A stretch of DNA of 64,000 nt from Opitutia bacterium (GTDB lineage: Bacteria; Verrucomicrobiota; Verrucomicrobiia; Opitutales; Opitutaceae), in NCBI GenBank assembly GCA_947475065.1, contig CANJLB010000008.1:1-64000 (forward strand). The letters run 5' to 3'. Below the pieces are notes generated by a model that was given only the letters and a program-made list of their open reading frames with translations, had not been told where the DNA came from and did not search any database. A program made the position numbers and the translations under genes. Below are positions 1 through 7,832 of this stretch, piece by piece; positions within the stretch are counted from its first letter, which is position 1, and the number at the start of each line of letters is the position of its first letter.

Positions 1-88
1 ACAGGTCGGCCAGGTAAAAGCGCCCGCTTTGCGCGAGCACCACGAATCGGTTGATCTCTTCCATCGGTGAGAGGTGGCTCCAAGGCAT
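1..88 (-). CDS. IS481-family transposase, N-terminal part only (runs off the window)
   Basis: The reverse strand from 88 starts MPWSHLSPMEEINRFVVLAQ and continues SGRFYLADL to the window edge. This matches the start of IS481-family DDE transposases, which open with MPW, then a ...RFV... segment, then a helix-turn-helix of the ...LCREFGISRKTGY type. Only 29 codons are visible, so the catalytic DDE domain lies outside the window. The start ATG is placed because the MPW start is a family hallmark and because two terminal-type repeats lie 11 bases upstream. The element appears to extend leftward, with its upstream end near 141. Family assignment rests on a short segment and is moderately sure. 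Confidence 0.6.
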   Translation of the reverse strand, partial: MPWSHLSPMEEINRFVVLAQSGRFYLADL

Positions 89-98
89 AGCCCTACAG

Positions 99-141
99 TG
101 TAACCTACGTCCCCGGACAATCTGTCACCTAGGTCCCCGGA
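99..141. repeat. Paired 19-bp direct repeats at the insertion-sequence end
   Basis: TGTAACCTACGTCCCCGGA (99-117) and TGTCACCTAGGTCCCCGGA (123-141) differ at two positions and are spaced 24 bases apart. Repeated TGTnACCTA-type words with CCCCGG are typical of transposase-binding repeats at IS481 ends. They sit directly upstream of the partial transposase, so the element's outer boundary is probably close to 141. The opposite end is outside the window. Confidence 0.55.
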
Positions 142-335
142 TCATACCCCACCGCGCGGTCGACGAGCCCCCGCGCCGCCTCCATCAGTGCGCGCGCCTC
201 GTCGTGCCAGACGAGCGCGGCGACGGCGAGAGCCGCCAGCGCGAGCGCGCCGAGCAGAAGCGGGGCGCGGGGGAATTTGCGCCGCGCGGGCGGAGGGGAG
301 ACCATGCGCGCCACGATGCCGTTAGGCGGGCGCAC
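129..335 (-). pseudogene. Small membrane-protein gene truncated by the insertion sequence
   Basis: This is a 68-codon reverse-strand ORF with a basic, proline-rich N-terminus (MRPPNGIVARMVSPPPARRK) and one strongly hydrophobic segment (APLLLGALALAALAVAALVW, about residues 24-43), followed by a short amphipathic stretch. It ends ...GYDPGT, and its stop codon (TAG, 129-131) lies inside the second IS terminal repeat. The C-terminus is therefore contributed by the mobile element rather than by the original gene. The composition and single transmembrane helix suggest the 5' end of a genuine inner-membrane protein gene. Its family cannot be recognised from what remains. An alternative start is the Met at residue 11. 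Confidence 0.4.
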
Positions 336-557
336 GCGTCAAGGTGCGCGGCCTGGGCGTGTTCCGCCGCACGGCGGCCAGATTGGGCCGGCACACAAGA
401 CTTCGCGGTCGCCTTGTCGAAAGTTCACACATGACTCCTACCGGCTGTTCCAATATTTGTGGACCGGCGCCTACTCATGCGCGTGAACTCACGCATAGAA
501 CGGTGCAGTTCGGCCGGCGAGAGGACGTTCATTAAAAAATGCAATGCCACTCGATAC

Positions 558-1094
558 CTAAAGTAACTTGAGCAAGCGCTCCATGACTTTTTGCGCCACG
601 CGGACATTAACTGCGTTGCCCAACGCCTCAAACGCTGCCCCTCCTCGGGGCAAATGCCCCAGTTCGTCCATAGATTGGAGCCTGGCGCATTCTCGCGCGG
701 TCATGTAGCGACGTTCCCAACCGATGATAGGTACCTGTGTCGTTGTCATCGCGACAAGCGATGGAGCTGTGGTGGGGCGCTTGATTCGAACCCCCGACGC
801 ACGAAACTGCACGACGTATTGCCAAATATTCGGCTCCTCTCCTTTGCAGTGCCACTCGCACTTTTGCAGGCTTGGAGGAAACATTTGGATCATCTCAAGC
901 CATGGGCTCAACCAGCCATTCTGTGCTTGGTAAAGTTCTCGGTTTTGTCGGAGGAAAGTTTTTTTCCACCGCGGGAAAGCACCGGTTTCAGCACGCGCAT
1001 GGCTTGGCACGCGTGCCAGAATATCCGCACGCCTCCAGCAATTGAGCGAGTTCCCAAAACTACCACGCTTGCGCCGGAGTTGGCTCAAAGGCAC
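558..1094 (-). pseudogene. DNA cytosine-5 methyltransferase, C-terminal remnant
   Basis: The last ~135 residues match the C-terminal half of a subfamily of DNA (cytosine-5) methyltransferases: a NRELYQ...WLSPWLE segment, the target-recognition region with CKGEEPNIW and FRASGVRIKRPTTAPSLVA, then motif IX (RYMTARECARLQSM) and motif X (FEALGNAVNVRVAQKVM). The catalytic PCQ loop (motif IV), the ENV motif (VI) and the SAM-binding motif I are all absent, because only 178 codons are open and the first ~40 residues do not look like the family. The gene is thus 5'-truncated and cannot make an active enzyme by itself. The XRE regulator gene lies immediately upstream on the same strand, so the N-terminal half was probably lost by deletion. 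No cognate restriction endonuclease is visible. Confidence 0.75.
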
Positions 1095-1136
1095 CTCATG
1101 GAGCGAATCGCCCTCGTAAGGATATCAGGGCGCATC

Positions 1137-1712
1137 TTACCTTTCATCTTTTGTGGGCAAGCCGTCTGCAACCACCAATTTTGTCCTAGGCTTCGCGGTT
1201 TTTTTGGCTGCAGGTCCGGCGGGGGAGGGCGATTCCGGCGGCATGGGAGCAATGGTTTCCCGAAATGGGCCTTCAAGGCTCTCGGCGAGCGTGAGCAATT
1301 CTGCCGCCTGCTGGCGGAGGGTCTTGGCGGTTTCGAGCGAAGTGCGGCGCCAGATCCCATAGTTGACTCTCGCTTCAAAGGCTTCCTGCCCAGCCTTGGG
1401 GTCATTGGGAAACAAGGCCTTGGCGCGATCGGCCGCGATTTTGAAAAACGACGAGCTGTCATCGGTCAGGCGCGAAGGCAGCTCCTTTTCGTCATCGAGC
1501 AATTCTTCGAGGGTAATCCCGAACATTTGGGCCAGCTTGATTGCATGGCGGTCGTAGGGCCGCGACTCGCCCGCCATCCATCGCCCGACGGTGGTTTGAT
1601 TTATGGCCAGTTCCTTGGCGATTTCGGCCTGCTTGAGATGGAAGAAGGAAGAGAGGTGGAGGAGTTTTTCAGAAAGACGCATAAGATGCATTTTTGTTGC
1701 TTGACGCACCAT
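1137..1712 (-). CDS. XRE-family helix-turn-helix transcriptional regulator
   Basis: This 191-aa protein has an N-terminal HTH_XRE domain at about residues 12-72: a LKQAEIAKELAINQTTVGRW recognition region followed by YDRHAIKLAQMFGITLEELL. The rest, about residues 80-191, is a helical, Ala/Glu-rich stretch ending in a Lys/Pro-rich tail. Its function is probably dimerisation, but no known effector domain is recognised. The gene is divergent from the unknown gene starting at 1819, and the 106-bp gap plus its own start codon is covered by repeated ATGCA/TGCAT words, which look like an operator. It is best read as an autorepressor that also controls the 1.8-4.1 kb gene set, in the manner of small prophage or mobile-element repressors. 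A control (C) protein for the adjacent methyltransferase remnant is an alternative. Confidence 0.8.
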   Translation of the reverse strand: MVRQATKMHLMRLSEKLLHLSSFFHLKQAEIAKELAINQTTVGRWMAGESRPYDRHAIKLAQMFGITLEELLDDEKELPSRLTDDSSSFFKIAADRAKALFPNDPKAGQEAFEARVNYGIWRRTSLETAKTLRQQAAELLTLAESLEGPFRETIAPMPPESPSPAGPAAKKTAKPRTKLVVADGLPTKDER

Positions 1713-1755
1713 GCATCATATGCAACATATGCACCTATGCAAGGAAAATCTGCAT
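1686..1755. promoter_or_regulatory. Cluster of ATGCA/TGCAT words, putative operator of the XRE regulator
   Basis: ATGCA or TGCAT occurs six times in 70 bases, at about 1686, 1711, 1720, 1729, 1737 and 1751. Two copies form ATGCAT palindromes (1686-1691 and 1711-1716), and two successive ATATGCA copies are 9 bases apart (1718 and 1727). The cluster overlaps the start codon of the XRE gene (1712) and lies between it and the divergent gene at 1819. This is the expected position for an autoregulatory operator. Binding is inference. Confidence 0.45.
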
Positions 1756-1818
1756 CTGTTCACGACCACTAAATCCATCCCGCAACGCTTGAAAATATCA
1801 TCCAACCCACCATCCGCC

Positions 1819-2835
1819 ATGAAAACCTCCGCCTCCCACCGCCACCCGTCCCGCCAGGCCCGTCGCCGGGCTTCGCGTTCTGTCCCCCAACATCCGTCCC
1901 TCGCCGAAAAATACCTGCCCTTTTTTCATCGGGCTTACGATCTCAACGAGCGGGCCAATCCGCACTGGCGGCTCGATGTGCTCGGCTCCCTTATCAAGTC
2001 GGCGTTGGTCAATCTGCGCCATGGCATTGAGGGCGGGCGCAATCCCGCGCTTTCCTGGGACAACCCGTGCATGGTCCGGCATCATCCGGTGGAGTGGGAC
2101 TGGCAGCCGCGCGACGCGACCGGCGTCCCGCGTGGCGGGTATCTCTTTGGCAACTTCACCGCGCAGAACACGGTGGATATGCCCACGGCCCGGCAGACGG
2201 TCGGCGACATGCTGCGGTGCTGCCAGAATGCCGAGGTGCTGGCCAACGCCACGAACTGGTCCTGGTATGAGCAACGCGGCAACCGCACCACGCCATGCCT
2301 GCCCGCCGAGCTCAGCGAGCCCATCATGATGATTAGGGACGAGGGTGTGCGCCGGTCATTAATCGAACGCTGTTTGCGGCCGTTTGTTTTCAGCTCCGCC
2401 GGTGGCGAGGACCCAGAGATTGGTTCGTATTCCATCCCGCAGTTGCCGGAGCCGGAGCGGCGGCGCGCGACGCCCTGCGTCACCTTTCAGGGCGAGACCA
2501 ATGGTCGGTCGCTCACCCTGCCGCTCATTTTCGAAATCCACCCGCTCGTCGCCGATTCCGACCGGCGGGAGGCGTATCATCCCATCGTGGTGGGGTTCGA
2601 CCTCGGGCCGGATGACAACGGCAACGGCGGAACCAGCCGCACGCCGGCCGGCTGGCCGCCGGCGGATCGCGCGACCTGGTGGGATGAATTGCTCGAACAG
2701 GCGGACAAGCTGCCGGCGCTCCTGCGGGCGCAGGCGGGTGGCGTGGCTCAAACCGGCGAAGGGGGAGAGGAGAAGCCACATGGCAGAGTTCAGAGGACGG
2801 AAGCGAGGAGACAGGAGTCAGAGGTCGGAATCTAA
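1819..2835 (+). CDS. Unknown protein, first gene of the XRE-linked cassette
   Basis: The product is 338 aa from the ATG at 1819; an upstream in-frame ATG at 1711 would put the operator-like repeats in coding sequence and is rejected. The N-terminus is basic and rich in Ser/Arg (KTSASHRHPSRQARRRASRS), followed by a soluble region with conserved-looking segments PHWRLDVLGSLIKSALVNL, NCCQ-like RCCQNAEVLANATNWSWYEQ and HPIVVGFDLGPDD. There is no signal peptide or transmembrane helix, and I do not recognise a domain. The last ~15 codons (RVQRTEARRQESEVGI) are translated from a dispersed intergenic repeat (GGAGACAGGAGTCAGA, also at 53.88 kb), so the natural C-terminus may end near residue 322. It is followed by the 88-aa gene and the DUF3486-like gene on the same strand. 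Confidence 0.6.
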   Translation: MKTSASHRHPSRQARRRASRSVPQHPSLAEKYLPFFHRAYDLNERANPHWRLDVLGSLIKSALVNLRHGIEGGRNPALSWDNPCMVRHHPVEWDWQPRDATGVPRGGYLFGNFTAQNTVDMPTARQTVGDMLRCCQNAEVLANATNWSWYEQRGNRTTPCLPAELSEPIMMIRDEGVRRSLIERCLRPFVFSSAGGEDPEIGSYSIPQLPEPERRRATPCVTFQGETNGRSLTLPLIFEIHPLVADSDRREAYHPIVVGFDLGPDDNGNGGTSRTPAGWPPADRATWWDELLEQADKLPALLRAQAGGVAQTGEGGEEKPHGRVQRTEARRQESEVGI

Positions 2836-2869
2836 AATCCAATATCCAAAATCTAAAACTAAACCCGTC

Positions 2870-3136
2870 ATGCACCTGGAAACATCCATCACCCTCAGCG
2901 CGCCGTTCAACATGACTGAAGCGCAGCTCCAAGCCCACCTCGCATCGCACACCATCCGGAACTCCTGCCTCACGATCAGACAATGGCGGCAGCTCCGAAG
3001 CCGACGGCGACCGGGGCTTGGCCAGCCCGCGCCGCCGCTGGGGTGGAATCATTTCCATCCGGCACGCCGTCGCCGCCAGACCAACCCGCAGCTCGCCGCC
3101 ATCGCCGCCGCGATGCTCCGGGCCAATCAGCCATGA
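2870..3136 (+). CDS. Small unknown protein, 88 aa, translationally coupled to the next gene
   Basis: The start ATG at 2870 gives MHLETSITLSAPFNMTEAQL, then a short helical region, then a basic tryptophan-containing segment (LRSRRRPGLGQPAPPLGWNH) and a final Ala-rich helix. The stop overlaps the next start as ATGA (3133-3136), which is typical of co-translated genes and supports this frame over overlapping alternatives. No domain is recognised. The layout (small basic protein between two unknown proteins behind an XRE repressor) is reminiscent of accessory genes of a mobile element. Upstream, 2807-2865 is repeat-derived DNA with ATCTAAAA/ATCCAAAA words. Confidence 0.5.
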   Translation: MHLETSITLSAPFNMTEAQLQAHLASHTIRNSCLTIRQWRQLRSRRRPGLGQPAPPLGWNHFHPARRRRQTNPQLAAIAAAMLRANQP

Positions 3137-4083
3137 ACACAACCATTGGCAAAATCGCGCGGTTGCCGCGCGCGGTCCGCGACGAGCTCAACCGCCGGCT
3201 GCGCGACGGCGAGCAGAGCCGCCAGCTCGTCGCGTGGCTCAACGGCCTGCCGGCGGTGCAGGCCATGCTCCAGGACGAGTTTGGCGGAAAGCCCATCAAC
3301 GAGCCCAATCTCACCGTGTGGAAGCAAGGGGGCCACCGCATCTGGCTGGCCCGGCAGGAAGACCTGGAGATCGCGCGCGACCAGGCGGGCGACGCGGCGG
3401 AGCTGGCGGCGGCGGGTCCGGTCGCGGACAATCTTTCGCGGGTGCTGATCGCCCGCTACGCGGCGTTTTTTGCGCGGTGGAACGGCGATCCGGCCAGCGT
3501 CAACCGCCGCGAGCTCGCCACGCTCCACACGCTCTGCGAGGACGTGACCCAACTGCGGCGGGGCGAACACAGCGCGGCCCGGCTGCAACTGGAGCGCCAG
3601 GAGCAGGCCTGGCGCAGCCGCAGCGGGGAGACCGAGGCGTTGCGCATCTTTCTGGAGTGGATCCGGCTGCCGTCGGTCAAGGAACTCATCAACCGGCCGG
3701 GCCTGACCGAAGAGCAAAAAATCCGCCGGATGCGCAAGAAGATGCGGGCGCATTTGGAGATGCCGGCCGACGAAAATGGCGAGGACGAGGACTTGGAAAA
3801 GGCGAAGGCCGAGGAGGCCAAGGCCATGGTGGAGGTTGAGCAGGCCAGCGGGGAGTTGTTCCGCACTGCACCGCCCGGCCTGCCGACGCTGGCCCAGCTC
3901 GATGAACGGCTCAAGGCGAGGCCGGAAAATGCTGCGCAGAGGGGAGGCGTCTCCAAGGAAGTCATGGCCCTGATCAACAAGGCGCTCTGGATGGATGACG
4001 GAGAGGACAGCGGGCCGGCCACGCCCAGCGACGAACCCGACGACCAACCGGCCGACCCGCCGGCTGAGGGCGATAAAAATTAA
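3133..4083 (+). CDS. DUF3486-like (Mu-type phage gp27-like) protein, putative
   Basis: The product is 316 aa. The N-terminal ~75 residues (IGKIARLPRAVRDELNRRLR, then LVAWLNGLPAVQ and NLTVWKQGGHRIWLARQE) have the plan of Mu-like phage DUF3486 proteins: a 'lP..vr..ln..l..G' start followed by a small HTH-like module. They also resemble proteins I recall from Verrucomicrobia genomes. The centre is a long charged helical region (about residues 100-245), probably coiled coil, and the C-terminus is acidic and proline-rich. The start overlaps the stop of the 88-aa gene. The same reading frame stays open after the TAA for another 76 codons to a TAG at 4312, with coding-like composition, so the original protein may have been longer. 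DUF3486 membership is a weak, pattern-based call. Confidence 0.5.
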   Translation: MNTTIGKIARLPRAVRDELNRRLRDGEQSRQLVAWLNGLPAVQAMLQDEFGGKPINEPNLTVWKQGGHRIWLARQEDLEIARDQAGDAAELAAAGPVADNLSRVLIARYAAFFARWNGDPASVNRRELATLHTLCEDVTQLRRGEHSAARLQLERQEQAWRSRSGETEALRIFLEWIRLPSVKELINRPGLTEEQKIRRMRKKMRAHLEMPADENGEDEDLEKAKAEEAKAMVEVEQASGELFRTAPPGLPTLAQLDERLKARPENAAQRGGVSKEVMALINKALWMDDGEDSGPATPSDEPDDQPADPPAEGDKN

Positions 4084-4330
4084 GCCAAATTAAGCGAATT
4101 AAGGCATGAAATTATTCCGTCACCTTCGGAGTCCTCACCACCACCGCAAAGCGGCCCGAAAATTGGGCCGGTCACGGTTGCAGACGGCGGTCACGACGAC
4201 CGCGACCAGGACCCTGATGTCCCTCCAAGACGTCGGCAGCAAGCGTCCCCAGCCGTCGTTATCGTCCGGAGCAGTAAGCGCAAAACGGGAGGGTTGGATG
4301 AAGACGGCCTGTAGCGGGGACGAAGGGTTG
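4084..4330 (+). other. Non-coding or degraded 3' extension of the upstream gene
   Basis: After the TAA at 4081 the same frame remains open to TAG 4312-4314, reading AKLSELRHEIIPSPSES and later VTVADGGHDDRDQDPDV, hydrophilic and Pro/Asp-rich. No start codon or ribosome-binding site is placed to use this frame independently, so it is either a tail cut off by a nonsense mutation or chance. Nothing else is seen here. Confidence 0.3.
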
Positions 4331-4520
4331 AACCACAGAGGCACAGAGGGCATGGAGGGGGGAAAGCTGACAGCTGAAATGCTGAAAGCTGAAATCGGAG
4401 TCCGGAGCGGATTGGCTGATGTCGGCCTGCTGGCCTCGGTAACTTGGCTTCTGAATAATAACTCGGGGAGCTGGATCAGATTTCAGTTTTTAGCTTTTAG
4501 TTTTCAGATTTTGCCGAGGT
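4331..4520. repeat. Mosaic intergenic repeat block
   Basis: Three short modules seen elsewhere in the window are strung together. AACCACAGAGGCACAGAG is at 4331-4348. CTGAAAGCTGAAAT-type words are at 4363-4396, with a TTTTAGCTTTTAGTTTTCAG variant near 4489-4508. GATGTCGGCCT..TGGCCTCGGTAAC is at 4418-4443. The last recurs at 57.61 kb and, inverted, at 62.29 kb; the AGCTGAAA words recur inverted at 57.71 and 62.35 kb. The block lies 3' of purH and has no coding capacity on either strand. Confidence 0.6.
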
Positions 4521-4564
4521 TCTTGGTTGGCGGATGTCGCCCAGGTAGCCGCAAGCGCTGCGGT

Positions 4565-6112
4565 TCAGTGCTTAAAATGCCGGAGGCCGGTGAAGACCAT
4601 CGCCAGGCCGCGCGCGTCGGCAGCGGCGATGACTTCGTCGTCACGCACGGACCCGCCGGGCTGGATCGCGGCCGTCGCGCCGGCCTCGGCGGCCGCGATG
4701 AGGCCGTCGGCAAAGGGAAACAGCGCCTCGCTCACCACGACCGAGCCTTTCAGGTCGAGTTTGGCCTCGCCCGCCTTCCACACCGCAATGCGCGAGCTGT
4801 CCACCCGCGCCATCTGGCCCGCGCCGACGCCGAGCGTCCGCTCGCCCCGGCAATAGACGATGGCGTTGGACTTGACGTGTTTGCACACCCGCCAGCCGAA
4901 CATCATGGCGGCCCATTCCTCCGGCGTGGGCGGGCGTTTGGTCACGACCTTGAACTGCGCGGGATTGCCGAGCGTTTTGTTCCGGTCCTGCACGAGCAGG
5001 CCGCCGACGGCCGAGCGCACGTCGAGCAACGAGTCCGCGCCGAGCCCCTCCTTTGCCACCATGAGCCGGAGATTTTTCTTTTTGCCGAGGACGGCGAGCG
5101 CCTCGTCGCTGAAACGCGGGGCGATGATGACCTCGGTGAAAATCTCCGCGATGGCCTGGGCCAGTGCGCCGGTGAGCGTGCGGTTGACGACGATGATGCC
5201 GCCGAACGGCGCCTGCCGGTCGGTCGCGTAGGCGTGTTCCCAGGCCTCCTCCAACGTGTCGGCCGAGGCCGCGCCGCAGGGATTGGTGTGCTTGAGGATG
5301 GCCACGGTCGGGCGCTCAAACTCACCGATGAGCCAGGTGGCTGCGGTGATATCCAGGATGTTGTTGTAAGAAAGCTCCTTGCCCTGGAGCTGCTGAAAAT
5401 GGTCGTGAAACGTGCCGTAAAGCGCGGCCTGCTGGTGGGGGTTTTCGCCGTAACGCAGCGTCTGCGCCTTTTTGTAGGTGAGGGTGATCGCCTCCGGGAA
5501 GCCGCCCATCGCGGCGAGGTCGGGCGCGTCGGCCTGCGCTTCGAGGTAGCGCGCGATGGCGGTGTCGTAGCTGCCGGTGCGTTGGAAAACTTTCAAGGCG
5601 AGCCGGCGGCGCAGCGCGCCGAGGGCGGCCGGATCGGGGAGGGCGGCGAGCACCGCGCCGTAGTCGGCCGGATCGCACACGACGGTGACGCTTTCATGGT
5701 TCTTGGCCGCGCTGCGCAGCATGGACGGGCCGCCGATATCAATGTTTTCAATGGCCTCCTCAAAGTGGACGCCGGGCTTGGCGACGGTCTGCTCAAACGG
5801 GTAAAGGTTGACGACCACCAGATCAATGAGGCCGATGCCGTGGGTGGCGGCGGCGGCGAGGTGGTCGGGCTTGTCGCGGCGCGCCAGCAGGCCGCCGTGG
5901 ATTTTCGGGTGCAGCGTCTTTACGCGCCCCTCCATCATCTCTGGGAAACCGGTGTGCTGGCTCACCTCGGTGACGGGCAGGCCCTTTTCGGCGAGGAGCT
6001 TCGCCGTGCCGCCGGTCGAGAGCAACGTGAAGCCGTGGGTGCGGACGAGCGCCGTGGCGAATTCGACGAGGCCGCGTTTGTCACTGACGGAGAGGAGCGC
6101 GAGTTTGGCCAT
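4565..6112 (-). CDS. purH: Bifunctional AICAR transformylase / IMP cyclohydrolase (PurH)
   Basis: This enzyme catalyses the last two steps of de novo purine synthesis in the cytoplasm: formyl transfer from 10-formyl-THF to AICAR, then ring closure of FAICAR to IMP. The 515-aa length is normal. The N-terminal MGS-like cyclohydrolase domain (about residues 1-200) shows [41 protein letters not shown] and [10 protein letters not shown]. The C-terminal transformylase domain shows [26 protein letters not shown], the catalytic [19 protein letters not shown] and [12 protein letters not shown] near the end. The start at 6112 ([14 protein letters not shown]) is chosen over an upstream ATG because family members begin 2-5 residues before LLSVSDK. 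It stands alone, flanked by mosaic repeats. Confidence 0.97.
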   Translation of the reverse strand: MAKLALLSVSDKRGLVEFATALVRTHGFTLLSTGGTAKLLAEKGLPVTEVSQHTGFPEMMEGRVKTLHPKIHGGLLARRDKPDHLAAAATHGIGLIDLVVVNLYPFEQTVAKPGVHFEEAIENIDIGGPSMLRSAAKNHESVTVVCDPADYGAVLAALPDPAALGALRRRLALKVFQRTGSYDTAIARYLEAQADAPDLAAMGGFPEAITLTYKKAQTLRYGENPHQQAALYGTFHDHFQQLQGKELSYNNILDITAATWLIGEFERPTVAILKHTNPCGAASADTLEEAWEHAYATDRQAPFGGIIVVNRTLTGALAQAIAEIFTEVIIAPRFSDEALAVLGKKKNLRLMVAKEGLGADSLLDVRSAVGGLLVQDRNKTLGNPAQFKVVTKRPPTPEEWAAMMFGWRVCKHVKSNAIVYCRGERTLGVGAGQMARVDSSRIAVWKAGEAKLDLKGSVVVSEALFPFADGLIAAAEAGATAAIQPGGSVRDDEVIAAADARGLAMVFTGLRHFKH

Positions 6113-6531
6113 GAGGGTGGCGAGAGTTTCGCCGCACCCGCCGCGTTTCAATCCGAAAACCAGAAAAGTCGGATAACGGAGCTGGATCACAGAGCACACG
6201 GAGTGCGGCCCACGGAGAACCCAGAGCCCGGACCAAACCTTGAACCATTTCTGGGCACGGGCTTTTGCTGGTCCGATCCTTCTGCGATCAGGGCTCAGCT
6301 GAAGAACTCAGTCAGGTTTGGGAGAGGCCGAAAAACACCGAGCAGGCCCGAAAACCCCGACTCTTAGAGGGGGAAGCCCCCGGTGAAGGCAGCGGGGCCG
6401 GCGGCGGGCCGGATTGGGAGTTCAGAGGCCGTGACAGGGCGGATTCGCATAGGTTTGGGAGGACTTCGGCGGTTTAGGGTGGCTGGAGCGGCCCTTAGCT
6501 CAGCGCCTGCCGCGAAAACTGGAACACGAGG
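6113..6531. other. Intergenic region between purH and the 395-aa gene
   Basis: The region holds a CACAGAG-type module (CACAGAGCACACGGAG, 6188-6203) directly upstream of purH. The rest shows no gene, tRNA or clear promoter that I can support. A reverse-strand ORF tail ending at 6495 (...LVFQFSRQALS) has no recognisable body and is not called. Confidence 0.5.
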
Positions 6532-7719
6532 GTGAGTGGCCTGTGCAGTTCCAAGCTTGGCAAAATAAACATTGGATGCCAGCCTCCTCGGGTGTTTTCA
6601 GCCCTTAAAAGAAAACTTGGGTTCACGGCCCCACCATCGGTGGTGGCAGAGCTTACCTTCAAGTCACGGGTCAATAACTTCTGGATTTCGTATGCCGAAG
6701 TGGCCCCACGTTTCCTTGCCACCATTGATGACGGCAATTGCGCGAAACTCACGGACGAGGTCAGCACGATGGTGAACAAACATCTGGACTTCGGCGCATG
6801 GGTATTTGGACCCGGAGCCAATGGGAAAGGACACTCCTTCACACTGACGGGCGAAGGCGACCGGCATCTTCAATTGCTCACTTTTTACTGGCTGAGCCGC
6901 GCTCCGGTGCTGCCCGGCTGGACTTTTTATGCCTCGCGGCAGGCGGGACCGATTGAGGGTCATGTGATAACTATCGGAGAACGGAAATTTGATCCGATTG
7001 AATTCTGGGCATCCCCTTCTCTGGACAATACCTCCGAAAAAATTGATCTCACGGTCTGGCATCCGCTGTTCGAGGTACTGGAGGAAAAACAACGCTGGAT
7101 GGTGCTGTTCTTGTTTCTCGATGAGGTGCTCGGGGAGATCGGCACCCAACAGTGGGTTGGTGAGATCAAACTGAACAGCAATCGGCTTACAGAGGCTTTG
7201 CCCATCGTCGAGTTGCTGGCATTCGTGAAGGAGACGGAGGTGAAAACCGGCTGGAAGAAATGGCCGCCAGGCGAGGCTTATTCAAGCTACAGCGTTCAGC
7301 AAACCCATGAGCGGTTTGCGCGGGGTGACATTTATACCGGGACTACTTCCCATTATTCTCTGGTCAAAGACTACATCGACGCCGAGGGCGAGCTGGAGGA
7401 TCCCTTGGCGGGCAAGGGGGCAGATTTTGTCTATGTGGCCTTCGACGTCTCGATCCTTCCGCATGGAGAACAAGTTGCCATGCGCGGGAGAATCGAAGAG
7501 GCGCTGGACGTGGCACTGAAAGCTGACGTCAGCGGGCAGGTGCTCGGCGGAGCGACGGGGCGCAATTTCGCTTACATTGACGTGCTGATCTTCGATGGCG
7601 CAGCCAGCCTGACGATCATGCAGCGGGTTCTGCGCGAACAGCGGCTGCCCGCCGAAACCACAATCAATTTCTTCGCTAAGCAAAAGCGCGGCAGACAAAT
7701 AATGCTGGGAGTGTCTTAA
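6532..7719 (+). CDS. Conserved unknown cytosolic protein, 395 aa
   Basis: The reading starts at GTG 6532 and is soluble, with no signal peptide or transmembrane helix. The first part (ALKRKLG...FWISYAEVAPRFL) leads into LDFGAWVFGPGANGKGHSFT and APVLPGWTFYASRQ. This plan (an FW..y...pr segment, a 'fgpg..g..fvls' strand and 'lp.W.f.a.rp') recurs in a widespread family of uncharacterised bacterial proteins. The C-terminal half (from about residue 260) has GDIYTGTTSHYSLVKDYIDA and DFVYVAFDVSILPHGEQ, with no known motif. No operon partner is visible: purH and a DUF59 remnant flank it on the opposite strand. The start is uncertain because the first ~25 residues look weakly coding. Confidence 0.6.
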   Translation: MSGLCSSKLGKINIGCQPPRVFSALKRKLGFTAPPSVVAELTFKSRVNNFWISYAEVAPRFLATIDDGNCAKLTDEVSTMVNKHLDFGAWVFGPGANGKGHSFTLTGEGDRHLQLLTFYWLSRAPVLPGWTFYASRQAGPIEGHVITIGERKFDPIEFWASPSLDNTSEKIDLTVWHPLFEVLEEKQRWMVLFLFLDEVLGEIGTQQWVGEIKLNSNRLTEALPIVELLAFVKETEVKTGWKKWPPGEAYSSYSVQQTHERFARGDIYTGTTSHYSLVKDYIDAEGELEDPLAGKGADFVYVAFDVSILPHGEQVAMRGRIEEALDVALKADVSGQVLGGATGRNFAYIDVLIFDGAASLTIMQRVLREQRLPAETTINFFAKQKRGRQIMLGVS

Positions 7720-7727
7720 CGCCGGCC

Positions 7728-7832
7728 TCAGATCAGCCTGAGCTTCATTTTGCCCTGTTCGGAAATCATCAACTGGTTCCACGGCGGGTCCCAGGTGATG
7801 TGGACGTCTGCGGCGCTCAGGCCGAAACAGCC
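7728..7832 (-). pseudogene. DUF59/MIP18-family (SufT/PaaD-like) C-terminal remnant
   Basis: On the reverse strand the last 34 codons before a TGA (7728-7730) read ...[20 protein letters not shown] then [11 protein letters not shown] 'V.v..tfDPPW.p.mmSeeak..Lgl' end is the conserved C-terminus of DUF59/MIP18 proteins involved in Fe-S cluster assembly. Upstream in this frame the sequence loses similarity and no start or CxP motif is found, so this is a decayed fragment. It sits 8 bases past the end of the convergent 395-aa gene. Confidence 0.5.

Noticed and set aside
783-800. GATTCGAACCCCCGAC, which resembles the T-arm of a reverse-strand tRNA
   Set aside because: No acceptor stem, D-arm or anticodon arm can be built around it, and it encodes the conserved SGVRIKRP segment of the methyltransferase remnant.
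4106-6367. A 753-codon plus-strand ORF antisense to purH
   Set aside because: It is the complement of a clear PurH coding sequence, has no recognisable motif and begins in repeat DNA; long antisense frames are expected at this GC content.
6495-6842. Minus-strand ORF ending LVFQFSRQALS
   Set aside because: Most of it is antisense to the 395-aa gene and no family is recognisable in the tail.
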